Assembly (NCBI GenBank): GCA_949500635.1
Contig: CATAWQ010000010.1
Span: 1-18,994, forward strand
Source: an uncultured Mycoplasmatota bacterium
GTDB lineage: Bacteria; Bacillota_I; Bacilli_A; Mycoplasmatales; Mycoplasmoidaceae
DNA length: 18,994 nt
Direction of reading: 5' to 3'
A program made the translations under genes and the position numbers. Position 1 is the first letter of the stretch; the number at the start of each line of letters is the position of its first letter. A model generated the notes under the pieces. That model saw only the letters and a program-made list of their open reading frames with translations, was not told the origin of the DNA and did no database searches. Shown piece after piece: positions 1 through 8,115 of this stretch.

Positions 1-429
1 TATATTGCTCGTACATTTATTAAACCAACACAAGAATTAAGAGAAAGAGATGTTTTTATTAAACTTAATCCATTAGAAATTAATGTTAGAGGAAAGGATA
101 TCGTTCTTGTTGATGACTCAATTGTTAGAGGAACAAGTTCATTACATTTTGTTCAAGCCTTAAAAAAAGCTGGCGCTAAAAAAATCTTTATGTTATCAGC
201 TGCTCCAATGGTTAAATTCCCATGTTTTTTAGGAATAGATACACCTGATACAAAGGATTTGATTGCAGCTAACTACACAATTGAACAAATGAAAGAAAAA
301 ATTAAATGCGATTATTTAGGATTTTTAAGTATTAATGGTTTGTATGAATCATGTTTGAATAAAAATGAATATTGTGATGGATGCTTCACAGGTAAATACC
401 CTATAAAAAATGAAAGTAAAGGAGAATAA
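1..429 (+). CDS. purF: Amidophosphoribosyltransferase, C-terminal part (5' end outside window)
   Basis: PurF catalyses the first step of de novo purine synthesis, making phosphoribosylamine from PRPP and glutamine in the cytoplasm. The window starts inside the gene in frame 1 and holds the last 142 codons. The PRPP-binding loop VLVDDSIVRGTSS lies at 103-138, preceded by the family segment RTFIKPTQELRER. Three cysteines match iron-sulfur ligands of the Bacillus-type enzyme: the Cys of KFPCFLGIDTPD and the CxxC of YCDGCFTGKYP near the end, so this is probably a 4Fe-4S, oxygen-sensitive form; the fourth ligand would lie outside the window. It is followed after 2 nt by purM, whose ribosome site AAAGGAG (418-424) overlaps its end, so the two are cotranscribed. 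Identification is firm; the N-terminal glutaminase domain is not visible. Confidence 0.96.
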   Translation, partial: YIARTFIKPTQELRERDVFIKLNPLEINVRGKDIVLVDDSIVRGTSSLHFVQALKKAGAKKIFMLSAAPMVKFPCFLGIDTPDTKDLIAANYTIEQMKEKIKCDYLGFLSINGLYESCLNKNEYCDGCFTGKYPIKNESKGE

Positions 430-431
430 AA

Positions 432-1454
432 ATGAAAAAAAAATTAACTTATAAAGATAGTGGCGTAAATATTGAAGAGGGTTATAAGTCTGTCAGTCTT
501 TATAAAAAATATTGCAAAAGCACATTTAATAATTTAGTAGTTAATGATTTAGGATCTTTTGCAGGAATGTTAAAACTTCCTAAGGGCTACAAAGAACCAA
601 TCTTAGTTTCAGGTACTGACGGTGTTGGAACTAAAATTGCAGTTGCTTGTATAAATAAAAAATATGACACAGTTGGAATTGATTGTGTGGCAATGTGTGT
701 TAATGACATACTATGTCATGGTGCTAAACCTTTATTTTTCTTGGACTATATTGCGTGTGGTAAATTAAATGCTAAAATTGCTGCTGACTTAGTCAAGGGA
801 GTAGCGGAAGGTTGCAAACAATCAGGTTGTGCGCTAATTGGAGGCGAAACAGCAGAGATGCCTGGATTTTACAAAGTAGGCGATTATGACTTAGCTGGTT
901 TTTCTGTCGGCGTTGTTGAAAAATCAAAAATTATTAATGGTAAAAACATTAAAGCAGGAGATGCTTTAATAGGTATTGCTTCAAGTGGTTTTCACTCAAA
1001 TGGTTTTTCATTAGTAAGGAAACTATTTCCTAATATGAATGAAATGTTTAATAATAAACAAATTTGGAAAACTTTATTATCTCCTACAAAAATTTATGTA
1101 AAACCAATTCTTAAATTATTAAGCAAGTATGAAATTAAAGGTATGGCCCATATTACGGGTGGTGGTTTTATTGAAAATGCTCCTAGAATGCTAAACAAAA
1201 ATTCTAAATTGCAATTAGTAATTGACACTAATTCATATCCACTACCAGAAATTTTTAAATTAGTTCATAAACGTGGGGTTGAAAAAACACATATGTATAA
1301 CACATTCAATATGGGTATTGGATTTATTATTTGTGTAAACAACAAAGACGTAAACAAAATCATTAAAGATTTATCTTTAATGAAAGAAAAAGCTTGAAAG
1401 ATTGGTACCGTTGAGTCTTCAGACGGTAAAAATCCCGTTAAATTAATTTATTAA
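432..1454 (+). CDS. purM: Phosphoribosylformylglycinamidine cyclo-ligase (AIR synthetase)
   Basis: PurM closes the imidazole ring of AIR from FGAM with ATP, the fifth step of purine synthesis. The 340-residue product is close to the usual ~345. Visible family segments are YKDSGVNIEEGYKSV at the N terminus, LVSGTDGVGTKIAVA, VGIDCVAMCVNDILCHGAKP, the glycine-rich ALIGGETAEMPGFY and IASSGFHSNGFSLVR. The codon at 1395-1397 is TGA; reading it as Trp continues into WKIGTVESSDGKNPVKLIY, a normal PurM C terminus, so the gene is intact and the code is table 4. The start is set by AAAGGAG at 418-424, 7 nt before the ATG. Only 2 nt separate its stop from the next start, suggesting coupled translation with fumC. 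purN, purH and purD do not follow as they do in many Firmicutes. Confidence 0.96.
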
Positions 1455-1456
1455 TA

Positions 1457-2824
1457 ATGAAAAAAACTAAAACACTTAAAGATTCTTTTGGAATAGTTAA
1501 AGTTCCTACGAATAAATATTGAGGAATTCAAACTCAAAGAAGTAAAGAAAACTTTACGATTAATGATGAAAAAATCCCCTATGCTTTAATACAAGCATTA
1601 GCATTAATTAAAAAGTCATGTGCATTAGCTAACTTACAAGCAAAAAAAATAGATGTTAAAAAAGCTAATCTTATATGTCATGTTGCAGATGAAATTTTAA
1701 CTGGTAAATTGGATGACAACTTTCCCTTATCTGTTTGGCAAACAGGAAGTGGTACTCAAACAAATATGAATGTGAATGAAGTAATCGCTAATAGAGCCAA
1801 ATGAATAGATAAAACAATTAATGTGCATCCAAATGATCATGTTAATATGTCTCAAAGTTCTAATGATGTATTCCCAAGTGCTATTCACGTTATGGGAGTT
1901 TTATTGACTAATGAAAAATTATTACCATCTCTTGATAATTTAATTAAATCATTTGAGATTTTAATAAAATCTTTTAGTAATATTGTAAAAGTTGGTAGAA
2001 CTCACTTACAAGATGCAACACCAATTAAATTGTCGCAAGAATTTTCATCATATGTCACAATGTTAAAAACTTCCAAAAAAATGATTAATAATGCACTTAG
2101 TACATTATATGAAATTCCAATAGGTGGAACAGCTGTCGGGACAGGGGTTAATGCACCAAAAAATTTTGATAAATTAGTTTGTACTAATTTAAAAAAGTTT
2201 ACTAATCTTTCATTTAAACCAATCGCTAATAAGTTTGCTGGACTTAGTTCAAAAGATTGTGTATCATTTTTTCATTCTGCACTTAAAGTATTAGCAGAAA
2301 ATTTATTTAAAATTGCTAATGATATTAGATGATTATCATCTGGACCAAATTGTGGTATTGGTGAAATCTATATTCCACAAAATGAACAAGGAAGTTCAAT
2401 TATGCCAGGAAAAGTTAACCCTACTCAATGTGAAAGTATGATGATGCTATGTATTCAAACCATATCAAATGATGTTGCAATTGCAATGGCAAATACTCAG
2501 GGTAATTTTCAATTAAATACTTTTATGCCTTTAATAGCTTGCAATTTAAATCAATCAATTAATTTACTTGCAGATGGTATGAATTCATTTGCAACAAAAT
2601 GTGTTATTGGTATCAAACCGAACAAAAAAAGAATCAAAACAAATCTTGATCACAATCTAATGTTAGCTACTTCATTAAATACTAAGATTGGTTATGATAA
2701 AGCAGCAATCATTGTAAAACTTGCTATTAAAGAAGGAATTTCACTAAAACAAGCTGCTATCCAATCTGGATATTTGTCAGAGAAAGAATTTAACAAAATA
2801 GTCAACCCTAACAACATGATTTAA
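1457..2824 (+). CDS. fumC: Class II fumarase (fumarate hydratase)
   Basis: FumC reversibly hydrates fumarate to L-malate in the cytoplasm; it needs no metal cluster. The 455-residue product matches the family length. Motifs in order: WGIQTQRS near residue 22 (Trp from TGA), [70 protein letters not shown], and the signature loop [15 protein letters not shown] carrying the catalytic Ser. These favour fumarase over aspartase, argininosuccinate lyase or PurB, especially the [12 protein letters not shown] and HPNDHVN segments. Three TGA codons encode Trp. There is no clear Shine-Dalgarno sequence before the ATG, which lies 2 nt after the purM stop, so translation is probably coupled. Position between purM and a malic enzyme suggests it consumes the fumarate released by PurB (inference). 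Confidence 0.95.
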
Positions 2825-2839
2825 AACAAAGGAGAAAAT

Positions 2840-4000
2840 ATGGATTACGCAAAAAAATCACTAGAATTACATAAAAAATGAAAAGGTAAAATTGATATTG
2901 TTTGTAAAGCACCTATTAAAAATAAACAAGATCTAGCTCTAGCATATACACCTGGTGTAGCTGCACCTTGTTTAGCTATTCAAAAAGACATTAATAAATC
3001 TTATGATTTAACATGAAGAAAAAACACTATTGCTGTTGTTACAGATGGAACATCAGTTCTAGGTTTAGGCGATATAGGTCCTGAAGCAGGAATGCCGGTA
3101 ATGGAAGGTAAATGTGCATTATTTAAGAGATTTGCAAATGTAAATGCTGTTCCATTATGTATTAAATCCAAAAATGTTGATGAAATTGTTAATACGATTT
3201 ACTTATTATCAGGTTCTTTTGGGGGAATCAATCTAGAAGACATTAGTAGTCCAAGATGTATTGAAATTGAAGAAAAATTAAAAGAAATCTGTGATATTCC
3301 TATTTTTCATGATGATCAACACGGAACCGCTATTGTTGTAGCTGCTGCTGTAATTAATGCATTAAAATTAGTTAAAAAACAAATCAATAAAGTAACAGCT
3401 GTAATTAATGGTCCGGGAGCTGCCGGTATGGCTATTGGTAAACTACTATTAAAAATGAATATTGGAAACATTATTTTTTGCAATAGAAAAGGTATTTTAG
3501 ACCCAAAAGATGAAAAAATAAATGTTTACCAAAGACAATTAGCTAAAATAACCAACAAAAAAAATGCTAAAGGGTTATTATTCGACGCTTTAAAGGGTGC
3601 CGATATATTTATAGGTGTGTCAGCAGGTAATCTTTTGAAACCTGAAATGATTAAGCAAATGAACAAAAAGCCAATTGTTTTAGCTATGGCTAATCCTGTT
3701 CCAGAGATTATGCCTGATGTAGCTATTAAAGCAGGTGTTGAAGTTATGGGAACAGGAAGAAGTGATTTCCCTAACCAAATTAATAATGTTATGGTTTTTC
3801 CAGGTATATTTAGAGGAGCACTCGATTCAGGTGCAAAACAAATCACAGATGAAATGAAAATTACTGCTGCAAAGGCAATTGCTAAATTAGTAAAACCAAG
3901 TGAATTAAATAAAAACTATATTCTTCCGTCAGCATTAGATATGAATGTTCCTAAAGCTGTTGCAAAAGCTGTTGCAGATTGTTGAAAAATGCATAAATAA
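2840..4000 (+). CDS. NAD(P)-dependent malic enzyme, short bacterial form
   Basis: Oxidatively decarboxylates malate to pyruvate and CO2 with reduction of NAD or NADP. The 386-residue product has the size of the short bacterial malic enzymes without a phosphotransacetylase-like extension. Catalytic elements are visible: Tyr36 in LAYTPGVAAPC, Lys91 in PVMEGKCALFKRFA, metal-ligand acids Glu133-Asp134 (NLEDISSPRC) and Asp158-Asp159 (PIFHDDQHGTA), and the dinucleotide fold INGPGAAGMAIG. TGA codons at residues 14, 59 and 383 are Trp; the third extends the protein to end WKMHK. The ribosome site AAAGGAG lies at 2828-2834, 15 nt after fumC stops, so it is the last gene of the purF-purM-fumC operon. 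Cofactor preference (NAD versus NADP) cannot be judged from the motifs, so no symbol is given. Confidence 0.94.
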
Positions 4001-4003
4001 AAA

Positions 4004-4047
4004 ATGTAGGTATATAAATATTTATAAAATTGAATTAAACCTAACAT
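4004..4047 (+). terminator. Possible stem-loop at the end of the pur-fum-malic operon
   Basis: ATGTAGGT (4004-4011) can pair with ACCTAACAT (4039-4047) with one bulged base, and the space between holds a 14-nt palindrome, TATAAATATTTATA (4013-4026). It sits 3 nt after the malic enzyme stop, where transcription should end. The following T-run is short (GTTTT), so this is a weak terminator candidate. The rest of 4048-4146 shows nothing recognisable. Confidence 0.35.
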
Positions 4048-4149
4048 GTTTTAAAAGTCAATAGATTTCATACAAACAATTAATAAATTTTATTAAAGAA
4101 TATATTCAAAGAGATTTGTATGTATTTTTTATTATTTTTCTCAAATTTG

Positions 4150-4182
4150 TTGAAAAAAAAAAAAAAAAAAAACGAGTATAAA
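4150..4182 (+). promoter_or_regulatory. Lipoprotein promoter with poly-A spacer, probably phase-variable
   Basis: A -35-like TTGAAA (4150-4155) runs straight into the A tract, and a -10-like TATAAA lies at 4177-4182, giving a 21-nt spacer made mostly of A. The ribosome site AGGAG (4192-4196) and the ATG of the lipoprotein gene (4203) follow. This resembles the vlp lipoprotein promoters of Mycoplasma hyorhinis, where changes in a poly-A tract next to the -10 box switch transcription on and off. With this spacer length the promoter would be predicted weak or off in the sequenced copy (inference). Confidence 0.6.
4153..4172 (+). repeat. Homopolymeric tract of 20 adenines
   Basis: Twenty consecutive A residues, the longest homopolymer I saw in the window, lie just before a lipoprotein gene. 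Tracts of this length are prone to slipped-strand mispairing, so length differences between cells, and between sequencing reads, are expected. An 8-nt inverted pair, ATTTGTAT (4114-4121) and ATACAAAT (4184-4191), flanks it; in sequence this AT-rich the pair may be chance. Confidence 0.9.
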
Positions 4183-4202
4183 TATACAAATAGGAGAAAA
4201 AT

Positions 4203-5348
4203 ATGAAAAATAAAAAATTACTAAAAACAATTTTATGAGTTACTTCAGGAATTGGATTTGCAGCATCAATTCCATTTATAACTACAAGTTGTGGATCATC
4301 GTCTGTTAAATTAAATCCATTACCATACGAAGTTTATAAGTATGATTCAAATGATTCAACAATCTTAACAGGTTTTACTGATGAATTTTTAGCAGATACA
4401 AGTAAATATAGCCAATATGACACAATTGAAATACCAAAAAATGTAACAAGCATTGTTAACAATGCTTTTTATAATGATTCAGAAAAAAACAGTATTATTC
4501 CATCATTTATAAAGAATTTAACTTTTGCAAGTGAATCTGAAATTGAGACTATAGGTAAGGAAGTTTTCTCGAAGTGGCAGTCATTAACTCGTGTATATTT
4601 TCCAGAAAGTTTAAAATCTATCGTAGATTCTAGTTTTGAAAATTGTACACAATTAAATTGGGTTGATTTATCAAAATGCACAAATTTAGAATTAATTGAT
4701 TCATATGCTTTTGATGGTTGTTCATCTCTAAAATCAATTGATTTATCTAATTGTACAAATTTATCAATAATTAGTGATAGTGCTTTTTCTCGTGCCAATT
4801 TAACTTCAGCTGATTTATCAAAATGTATAAATTTATCATCAATTAACATGTATGCTTTTTCTTATAATTCTAGATTAACATCTGTAAAATTCCCAACAAG
4901 TTTAACCAAAATTGGTTGATGTGCTTTTGCATATACATCATTAACTTCGGTGGATTTATCAAAATGTGCTAGTCTCACTTCAGTTGATGAATTTGTTTTT
5001 TCAAATTGTAAAAAACTAACTTCTATAACTTTCCCAAATAGTTTAAATACAATCCGTAGTAATGCTTTTCAAGATTGTTCATCGTTAACTTCTGTAGTTT
5101 TCCCAAGTAGTTTAGGATTAATTGCTAGTCAAGCATTTTCTAACTGTTTTAAACTAAATTTTATTGAATGAGTGTCATGAAAAGGTGAAAAGCCTGAAAC
5201 TGATGTAAAGGATTATTCATTTAGTAGTGTTTGCCTAACTGGTGGAAAAGTCAAAGTAACAAATCCAATTGGTGATAATGATAGTCAGAAATTACTTGAT
5301 TATTTAAAAGCAAATGGTGGTTTACCATCAGTTTGAACTAAAGCTTAA
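4203..5348 (+). CDS. BspA-like leucine-rich-repeat surface lipoprotein
   Basis: A 381-residue predicted lipoprotein, probably displayed on the outer face of the membrane. The N terminus has a basic start (MKNKK), a hydrophobic stretch and a lipobox ending TTSC, so Cys30 would be the lipid-modified residue after signal peptidase II cleavage. Residues ~75-325 hold about ten leucine-rich repeats of the Treponema/BspA kind (LRR_5) in two flavours: FPxSLxxIxxxAF, ~23 residues, and DLSKCxxLxxIxxxAF, ~25 residues. A short non-repeat C-terminal domain ends near GGLPSVWTKA. Five TGA codons are Trp. AGGAG at 4192-4196 supports the start. Such repeats mediate host-protein or matrix binding in other bacteria; the ligand here is unknown. 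Expression is probably set by the poly-A promoter. It shares no operon with its neighbours. Confidence 0.9.
4664..4966 (+). repeat. Internal DNA repeats encoding the DLSKC-type LRR units
   Basis: The 14-mer GATTTATCAAAATG occurs at 4664, 4812 and 4953, and a variant, GATTTATCTAATTG, at 4740. Each starts a repeat unit encoding DLSKC or DLSNC. The FPxSL units between and after them are less alike at the DNA level. The in-frame copies could allow gain or loss of repeat units by recombination. Confidence 0.75.
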
Positions 5349-5612
5349 TAACCAATTGATAACCCCTCTGCTTTCTAGAATTGTAGTGAAGGATCTTCAT
5401 TAATTCTATAATCTATTAATTATTTAACTTTTGCTAGCTAATCTAAATGTTAAAATATTAAAAGATAAAATTTTTAATCAATGAAATTCACTAATTGAAT
5501 AATTTTACCATCTAGTTTATAAATTGAATTGATAATAACATTTTTCTTAATTATTATGAACTCTATTATATTTGATGGGATTAACAATAATCCAGCAGGT
5601 ATTGATTAGTAG
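5349..5612 (+). pseudogene. Decayed paralogue of the LRR lipoprotein
   Basis: In the same frame as the upstream gene, the translation from 5370 to 5519 aligns without gaps to residues 88-137 of the intact lipoprotein, with 19 of 50 positions identical. Anchors are AF-NCSE for AFYNDSE, INYLTFAS for IKNLTFAS, and ILPSSL for YFPESL. Seven stop codons (TAG at 5376; TAA at 5409, 5439, 5451, 5466, 5475, 5520) interrupt it. Five of the seven are one base from the codon at the aligned position of the intact gene, for example GAA to TAA. Beyond 5556, NSIIFDGINNNPAG may be the junction to a C-terminal domain. Lipobox, start codon and promoter are missing, so it is a remnant that cannot be translated. 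Confidence 0.75.
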
Positions 5613-5640
5613 TCAATTCTATAGATGATATTTTATTTTT

Positions 5641-5672
5641 TATTTATATATTATATATATAATATATAAATA
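5641..5672 (+). promoter_or_regulatory. 32-nt perfect palindrome with TATAAT, promoter of yaaA-gyrB operon
   Basis: Positions 5641-5672 form a perfect AT-only palindrome centred at 5656/5657. It contains TATAAT at 5658-5663, and by symmetry ATTATA at 5650-5655 for the other strand. A start of transcription about 7 nt after the box would leave a leader of under 10 nt before the ATG at 5679, with no Shine-Dalgarno sequence. No convincing -35 is seen. The stretch from 5613 to 5640 shows nothing else. Confidence 0.5.
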
Positions 5673-5678
5673 TTATTT

Positions 5679-5891
5679 ATGGTGTCCATCAAAATCCATA
5701 CTGAATACATTACATTAGGTCAACTAATTAAATTTATTGGATTGATAGACAGTGGATCGCAAGTAAAATTTTTTATTGCAAACAATAACATAACTTACAA
5801 TGGTGTAGAAGAAAAAAGACGTGGTAAGAAAATTTATGTTAATGATACTATAGTCATAAATAATACTAAATATTTAATAACAAAGGAATAA
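5679..5891 (+). CDS. yaaA: YaaA/RlbA-type S4 RNA-binding domain protein
   Basis: A 70-residue protein consisting of a single S4 RNA-binding fold. [23 protein letters not shown], then [16 protein letters not shown], is the typical YaaA pattern, and the length matches the ~71-residue Bacillus homologue. In Bacillus the gene lies in the dnaA-dnaN-yaaA-recF-gyrB-gyrA cluster near the replication origin; here it directly precedes gyrB (4-nt gap), but recF is missing. The family is thought to bind RNA, with a suggested role linked to ribosomes. The ATG has no Shine-Dalgarno sequence but lies 6 nt after a palindromic promoter-like element, so it may be read from a very short leader. The start was chosen because it gives the full S4 domain and no earlier in-frame ATG is nearby. 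Confidence 0.87.
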   Translation: MVSIKIHTEYITLGQLIKFIGLIDSGSQVKFFIANNNITYNGVEEKRRGKKIYVNDTIVINNTKYLITKE

Positions 5892-5895
5892 AGAT

Positions 5896-7869
5896 ATGGC
5901 AAATGAACTAAATGATGAATTGAAAATTGAACAAGAAAAAGAATATGGCGCAAGTAGTATTAGAATTTTAGAAGGCCTAGAAGCTGTAAGAAAGCGTCCA
6001 GGTATGTATATTGGATCAACAGGACCGCAAGGATTACACCATATGATTTGGGAGATTGTTGATAATGCTATTGATGAGGCTATGGGCGGTTATGCAACAA
6101 GAGTTATTGTTACATTAACTAAGCAAGGTTCTATCAAAGTAGATGATGATGGTCGTGGTATTCCAGTAGATATTCACCCTAAAACTGGTAAATCAACTGT
6201 GGAAACGGTTTTAACGGTTTTACATGCTGGTGGTAAGTTTGATAATACATCGTACAAGATATCCGGAGGTTTACATGGTGTTGGTGCATCAGTTACTAAC
6301 GCATTATCTAAATGAATGAAGGTATGAGTATCAAGAAACTACGAAGAATATTATGTAGAATTTCAAAACGGTGGCCATACAGTTGAACCGTTAAAGAAAT
6401 TAGGACATTCTGATAAATTGCAAGGTACTATTGTAGAATTTTTCCCAGACTTTACTGTTATGGAGCAATCTCCTTTTGAACACGACATTATTGCAGGACG
6501 TCTAAGACAATTAACATATTTGAACAAGGGTTTAAAAATTATCTTTATTGATGAACAAACAAACCAAAAAGATGAATGATTATATGAAGGCGGTTTAAAA
6601 GAATACATTGAAGATTTAAACCGTGATAAAGAAAAACTTGTTCCATCAATAGTTTATGGTGAAGAAGAGGCAAAAGTAAAAATTCCTAACAGTTTGCAAG
6701 ATGAATCATACAATATTAAAGTTGAGGTTGCTTTTCAATACAACAAAACTTATAACAATTCTTGTTATTCTTTTTGCAACAACATTAACACCATTGAGGG
6801 TGGAACCCATGAAGAAGGATTTAGATTAGCTTTAGTTAAGATTTTGAATAGGTTTGCAGTTGAGAAAAAATTTATTAAAGAATCTGATGAAAAATTTACA
6901 AAAGATGATGTGGTTGAAGGCTTAACTGCTATTGTATCAGTTAAACACCCTAATCCTCAATATGAAGGTCAAACTAAGCGTAAATTAGGAAATACTGAAG
7001 TTCGCCCTTTTGTAAACAAAGTAACATCAGATGTATTTGAAAAATACGTTCTTGAAAATCCAGATGATGCAATCATTATTATCAAAAAGATTATGTTAGC
7101 TCAGGAAGCTCGCAGAAAATCTCAAGAGGCTAAAGATGCTACAAGAAGAAAATCTCCATTTGATTCAGCATCTTTACCGGGTAAACTTGCAGATTGTTCC
7201 ACAAAAGATCATACAATCTCTGAACTATACATTGTCGAAGGTGATTCAGCGGGTGGATCTGCTAAACTAGGTAGAAACCGTGAATTCCAAGCAATCTTAC
7301 CTTTAAAAGGTAAAATCTTAAATGTTGAAAAAGCTAAAACTAATAAGATTTTTGAAAATGATGAAATCATGGCAATGATTACTGCGATCGGAGCTGGTGT
7401 TAACCCTGAATTTGATTTAACTAAAATTCGTTATGATAAGATTATCATTATGACTGATGCTGATGTTGATGGTAGTCATATTCGTATTTTATTGCTGACA
7501 TTCTTTTTTAGATATATGTATCCATTAATTGAAAGTGGACACATCTATGCAGCTCAACCACCTTTATATAAATTTATGTTAGGTAAAACCGTTAAATATG
7601 CGTATGCAGATCAAGAATTAGAAGATTTTAAAAAAGCTGCTGGTAATGCTCATTATTCTGTACAAAGATATAAAGGTTTAGGTGAAATGAACCCTGAACA
7701 ACTATGAGACACAACTATGGATCCTCAATATAGAATTCTTCAAAAAATCTCTATTGATGATGCTGTTAAAGCAGATGCAGAATTTTCATTACTAATGGGT
7801 GATGATGTAATGCCTAGAAAAGAATTTATTTCAAAGAATGCTAAGTTTGTTAAAAACTTAGATATCTAA
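5896..7869 (+). CDS. gyrB: DNA gyrase subunit B
   Basis: The ATPase subunit of DNA gyrase, which introduces negative supercoils together with GyrA. The 657-residue product has the full bacterial domain set. The GHKL ATPase shows EIVDNAIDE (catalytic Glu53, Asn57), [16 protein letters not shown] and [15 protein letters not shown]. The TOPRIM domain shows [10 protein letters not shown] (Glu448) and [12 protein letters not shown] (Asp521, Asp523, Asp525), and the C-terminal tail has [15 protein letters not shown]. Four TGA codons encode Trp. The ribosome site AAAGGAA lies at the end of yaaA, and the gap is 4 nt. Pairing with gyrA downstream supports gyrase rather than topoisomerase IV (ParE). 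The TOPRIM region lacks the long insertion seen in some proteobacterial GyrB proteins. Confidence 0.97.
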
Positions 7870-7888
7870 TAGAAAGGAAAAATAGTTT

Positions 7889-8104
7889 ATGGTAAAATGT
7901 AGAAATTGTGGAAACTTTGTAGAACCTAAATTAGATAACAATCAAATATTAATTGCAATTTTTTTAACATTATTTTTTATCGCCGGTGGTCTTATATACA
8001 TTGTTTTAGCTTCAAAAGAAAAATGTCCGGTATGTGGATCTAATGTTTATAGAAAAGAATTTCTAGATGAACAAAAAGTTACAGAAGTAGAAATTAATAA
8101 ATAA
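7889..8104 (+). CDS. Small membrane zinc-ribbon protein between gyrB and gyrA
   Basis: A 71-residue protein I cannot assign to a named family. It has two CxxC knuckles, Cys4/Cys7 (CRNCG) and Cys46/Cys49 (CPVCG), separated by a hydrophobic stretch of about 22 residues (~20-41). The tail is charged. The spacing of CxxC, hydrophobic segment, CxxC resembles LITAF-type domains, where the hydrophobic part dips into the membrane so that both knuckles bind one zinc on the same side. The His that precedes the second LITAF knuckle is absent. A plain transmembrane helix with the two knuckles on opposite sides is the alternative. AAAGGA at 7873-7878 supports the ATG. It lies 19 nt after gyrB and 11 nt before gyrA, so it is expressed with gyrase; no functional link to supercoiling can be read from it. 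Confidence 0.85.
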   Translation: MVKCRNCGNFVEPKLDNNQILIAIFLTLFFIAGGLIYIVLASKEKCPVCGSNVYRKEFLDEQKVTEVEINK

Positions 8105-8115
8105 AGGAGAAAATT

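Noticed and set aside
1395..1397. Apparent premature stops and split genes (purM, fumC, malic enzyme, lipoprotein, gyrB, galE, both ABC genes, dnaX, MATE)
   Set aside because: All internal stops are TGA, and many match Trp in homologues. The genes are intact under translation table 4; they are not pseudogenes or frameshifts.
1457..2824. Aspartase or PurB (adenylosuccinate lyase) instead of fumarase
   Set aside because: These share the GSSxMPxKxNP loop, but the [16 protein letters not shown] and [16 protein letters not shown] segments are of the fumarase type, and PurB has a different N-terminal pattern.
3526..3846. Minus-strand open frame of 106 codons inside the malic enzyme gene, and similar antisense frames in the lipoprotein, gyrB and gyrA
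   Set aside because: They lie wholly inside well-identified genes, have no family motifs or ribosome sites, and are shadows of AT-rich coding sequence.
4114..4191. Inverted repeat ATTTGTAT...ATACAAAT flanking the poly-A as an operator
   Set aside because: Arms are only 8 nt, 62 nt apart, and such pairs arise often by chance at this base composition.
5641..5672. Intrinsic terminator
   Set aside because: The palindrome is purely A/T with no G:C pair and contains a good TATAAT placed for the yaaA start, so a promoter fits better.
5349..5680. Replication origin upstream of yaaA-gyrB
   Set aside because: The region is AT-rich with a palindrome, but no cluster of DnaA boxes (TTATCCACA-like) is visible and dnaA/dnaN are not adjacent.
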